A stretch of 64,000 nt of DNA from positions 33,926,741 to 33,990,740 of the forward strand of contig CM069593.1 of NCBI GenBank assembly GCA_035771175.1. Reading direction: 5' to 3'. The stretch's first letter is position 1; each line of letters starts with the position of its first letter. The position numbers and the translations under genes were made by a program. Of the stretch, positions 63,320 through 64,000 are shown in pieces. The stretch comes from Paratinospora sagittata. Its lineage: Eukaryota > Streptophyta > Magnoliopsida > Ranunculales > Menispermaceae. Below the pieces are notes generated by a model. That model searched no databases and was not told the origin of the DNA. It saw only the letters and a program-made list of their open reading frames with translations.

Positions 63320-64000
63320 GTGCGTAGGGTAACCTCTCGATCAATCTCAGCACTAAAACTCTGAAAATTGCACAGTCTTCAAAACCACATCGATACAGTA
63401 TTTCTTTTTGAAAAAAAATGTTTTTCGAAAGGTTTTAATCATAATTTCAATGAGTGTTGAATTATTTTAAAGTTTATAATCTTATCTCAATATGTTTTGA
63501 GTCAACGGAATGGTTCCTTAGATTTTTAAAATAAGGCTTTCCACAGATTTGCCAAAATTTTCTATAAGGCACTAACGCACTATTGGTGTTGATAGCACGC
63601 TGATAGGGTTCTATAATAAAACATTTGTTTTCCTGAAAAAATTGTCTGTAGTGCGCTATCCCATTTGATAACTCGCTATAAAGGTGTTGCCGTGATCTTT
63701 CCATTTTTAGTAAAATGGGCAATAGCGCGCCATAGGCCTTGATAACACGCTATCGGAAAGTCAAAAACTCGAGCTCTCGGGTTTGTGTACATAGACCTGC
63801 TATAGCCTGCTATCTGTCAATAGAGAACATGATACACAACCCAAAAGCACGCAATCCACGTCTGAGACAAAAATCTGATATTTCTAACGAGAAAAATGTG
63901 GGCACTTCTGCCTGCTCCATTTTTCTATTCCTTACACAGTTTTCTAGGTTATCTTAATTGAAATAATCTCTACTAACACCTTGATGATTCCCGTTGTCTA
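63320..64000 (+). repeat. Satellite unit 54, first 681 bp only
   Basis: Cut by the window edge. A-type 5' part with private GTAGTGCGCTAT and AAGGTGTTG, plus CTCTCGGG otherwise seen in B units 48 and 50. Confidence 0.95.

Larger units (their letters stand above)
1..64000 (+). repeat. Satellite DNA array, ~1,188-bp monomer, 54 head-to-tail units
   Basis: The same roughly 1.19-kb sequence recurs from end to end without any unrelated insertion. Unit lengths from the phase motif GTGTGTAGGG are 1,178-1,190 bp, apart from unit 24 (1,656 bp) and the fused pair 35/36 (2,329 bp together). All units run in the same direction. Nearly every unit has an overlapping CTCGAG/GAGCTC pair, one AGGCCT and one GAATTC, so digestion should give a 1.19-kb ladder. 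Neither array edge lies in the window. Large-monomer tandem arrays are known from centromeric and heterochromatic DNA of plants and animals; the chromosomal position here cannot be read from sequence. Confidence 0.99.

Noticed and set aside
1..64000. CRISPR array
   Set aside because: The repeat unit is over 1 kb and continuous, without short direct repeats separated by unique spacers.
1..64000. Ribosomal DNA or other tandem gene cluster
   Set aside because: No rRNA, tRNA, 5S or histone sequence is recognisable in the monomer, and it is AT-rich throughout.
1..64000. Tandem LTR retrotransposons as the source of the array
   Set aside because: No long terminal repeats, primer-binding site, polypurine tract or reverse-transcriptase/integrase coding trace was found within a monomer.

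Overview
The whole 64 kb window is a single uninterrupted head-to-tail satellite array. One AT-rich monomer of about 1,188 bp repeats from the first base to the last, all copies in the same orientation. Taking the recurrent motif GTGTGTAGGG (GTGCGTAGGG in the right-hand copies) as an arbitrary phase point, I count 54 units: 53 that start and end inside the window and one cut by its right edge. No flanking unique sequence, no gene, no RNA gene, no CRISPR array and no intact transposon is visible. The recurrent short open frames (60-123 codons) are copies of the same few stretches of the monomer. Nearly all lack an ATG start and none resembles a known protein, so I annotate no CDS.

The organism is almost certainly a eukaryote: a long tandem array of kilobase-sized non-coding monomers is typical of centromeric, pericentromeric, subtelomeric or knob heterochromatin. 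A flowering plant is my best guess, because kilobase-scale satellites are known there and the monomer carries clustered CGCTAT/ATAGCG motifs like those I associate with degenerate plant hAT-type elements. The sequence does not prove it, and an animal source is not excluded.

Monomer anatomy (phase from GTGTGTAGGG): phase 1-240 is rich in A- and T-tracts. Phase about 250-500 holds a CpG-containing cluster built of three degenerate 74-75 bp subrepeats, one carrying the 12-bp palindrome ATAGCGCGCTAT, followed by a 10-bp tandem duplication (CCTGCTATAG). Phase 500-1000 is featureless AT-rich sequence. Phase 1035-1188 has a spaced direct repeat of ACACATCAAACAA and a variable T-tract.

Layout by homogenisation history. 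Units 1-17 are heterogeneous, with 2- and 4-unit periodicities and a subfamily lacking 10 bp. Units 17-27 contain an out-of-phase duplication of about five units, with a hybrid unit 22 at the junction and a 469-bp internal duplication in unit 24. Units 28-43 are mosaics of two 5'-end classes, with a 47-bp deletion fusing units 35 and 36. Units 44-54 are a distinct, much more uniform subfamily starting inside hybrid unit 44; it contains a repeated dimer (47-48, 49-50) and three units that look identical by eye (51-53). The biology on show is concerted evolution by unequal exchange and conversion, not a gene system.
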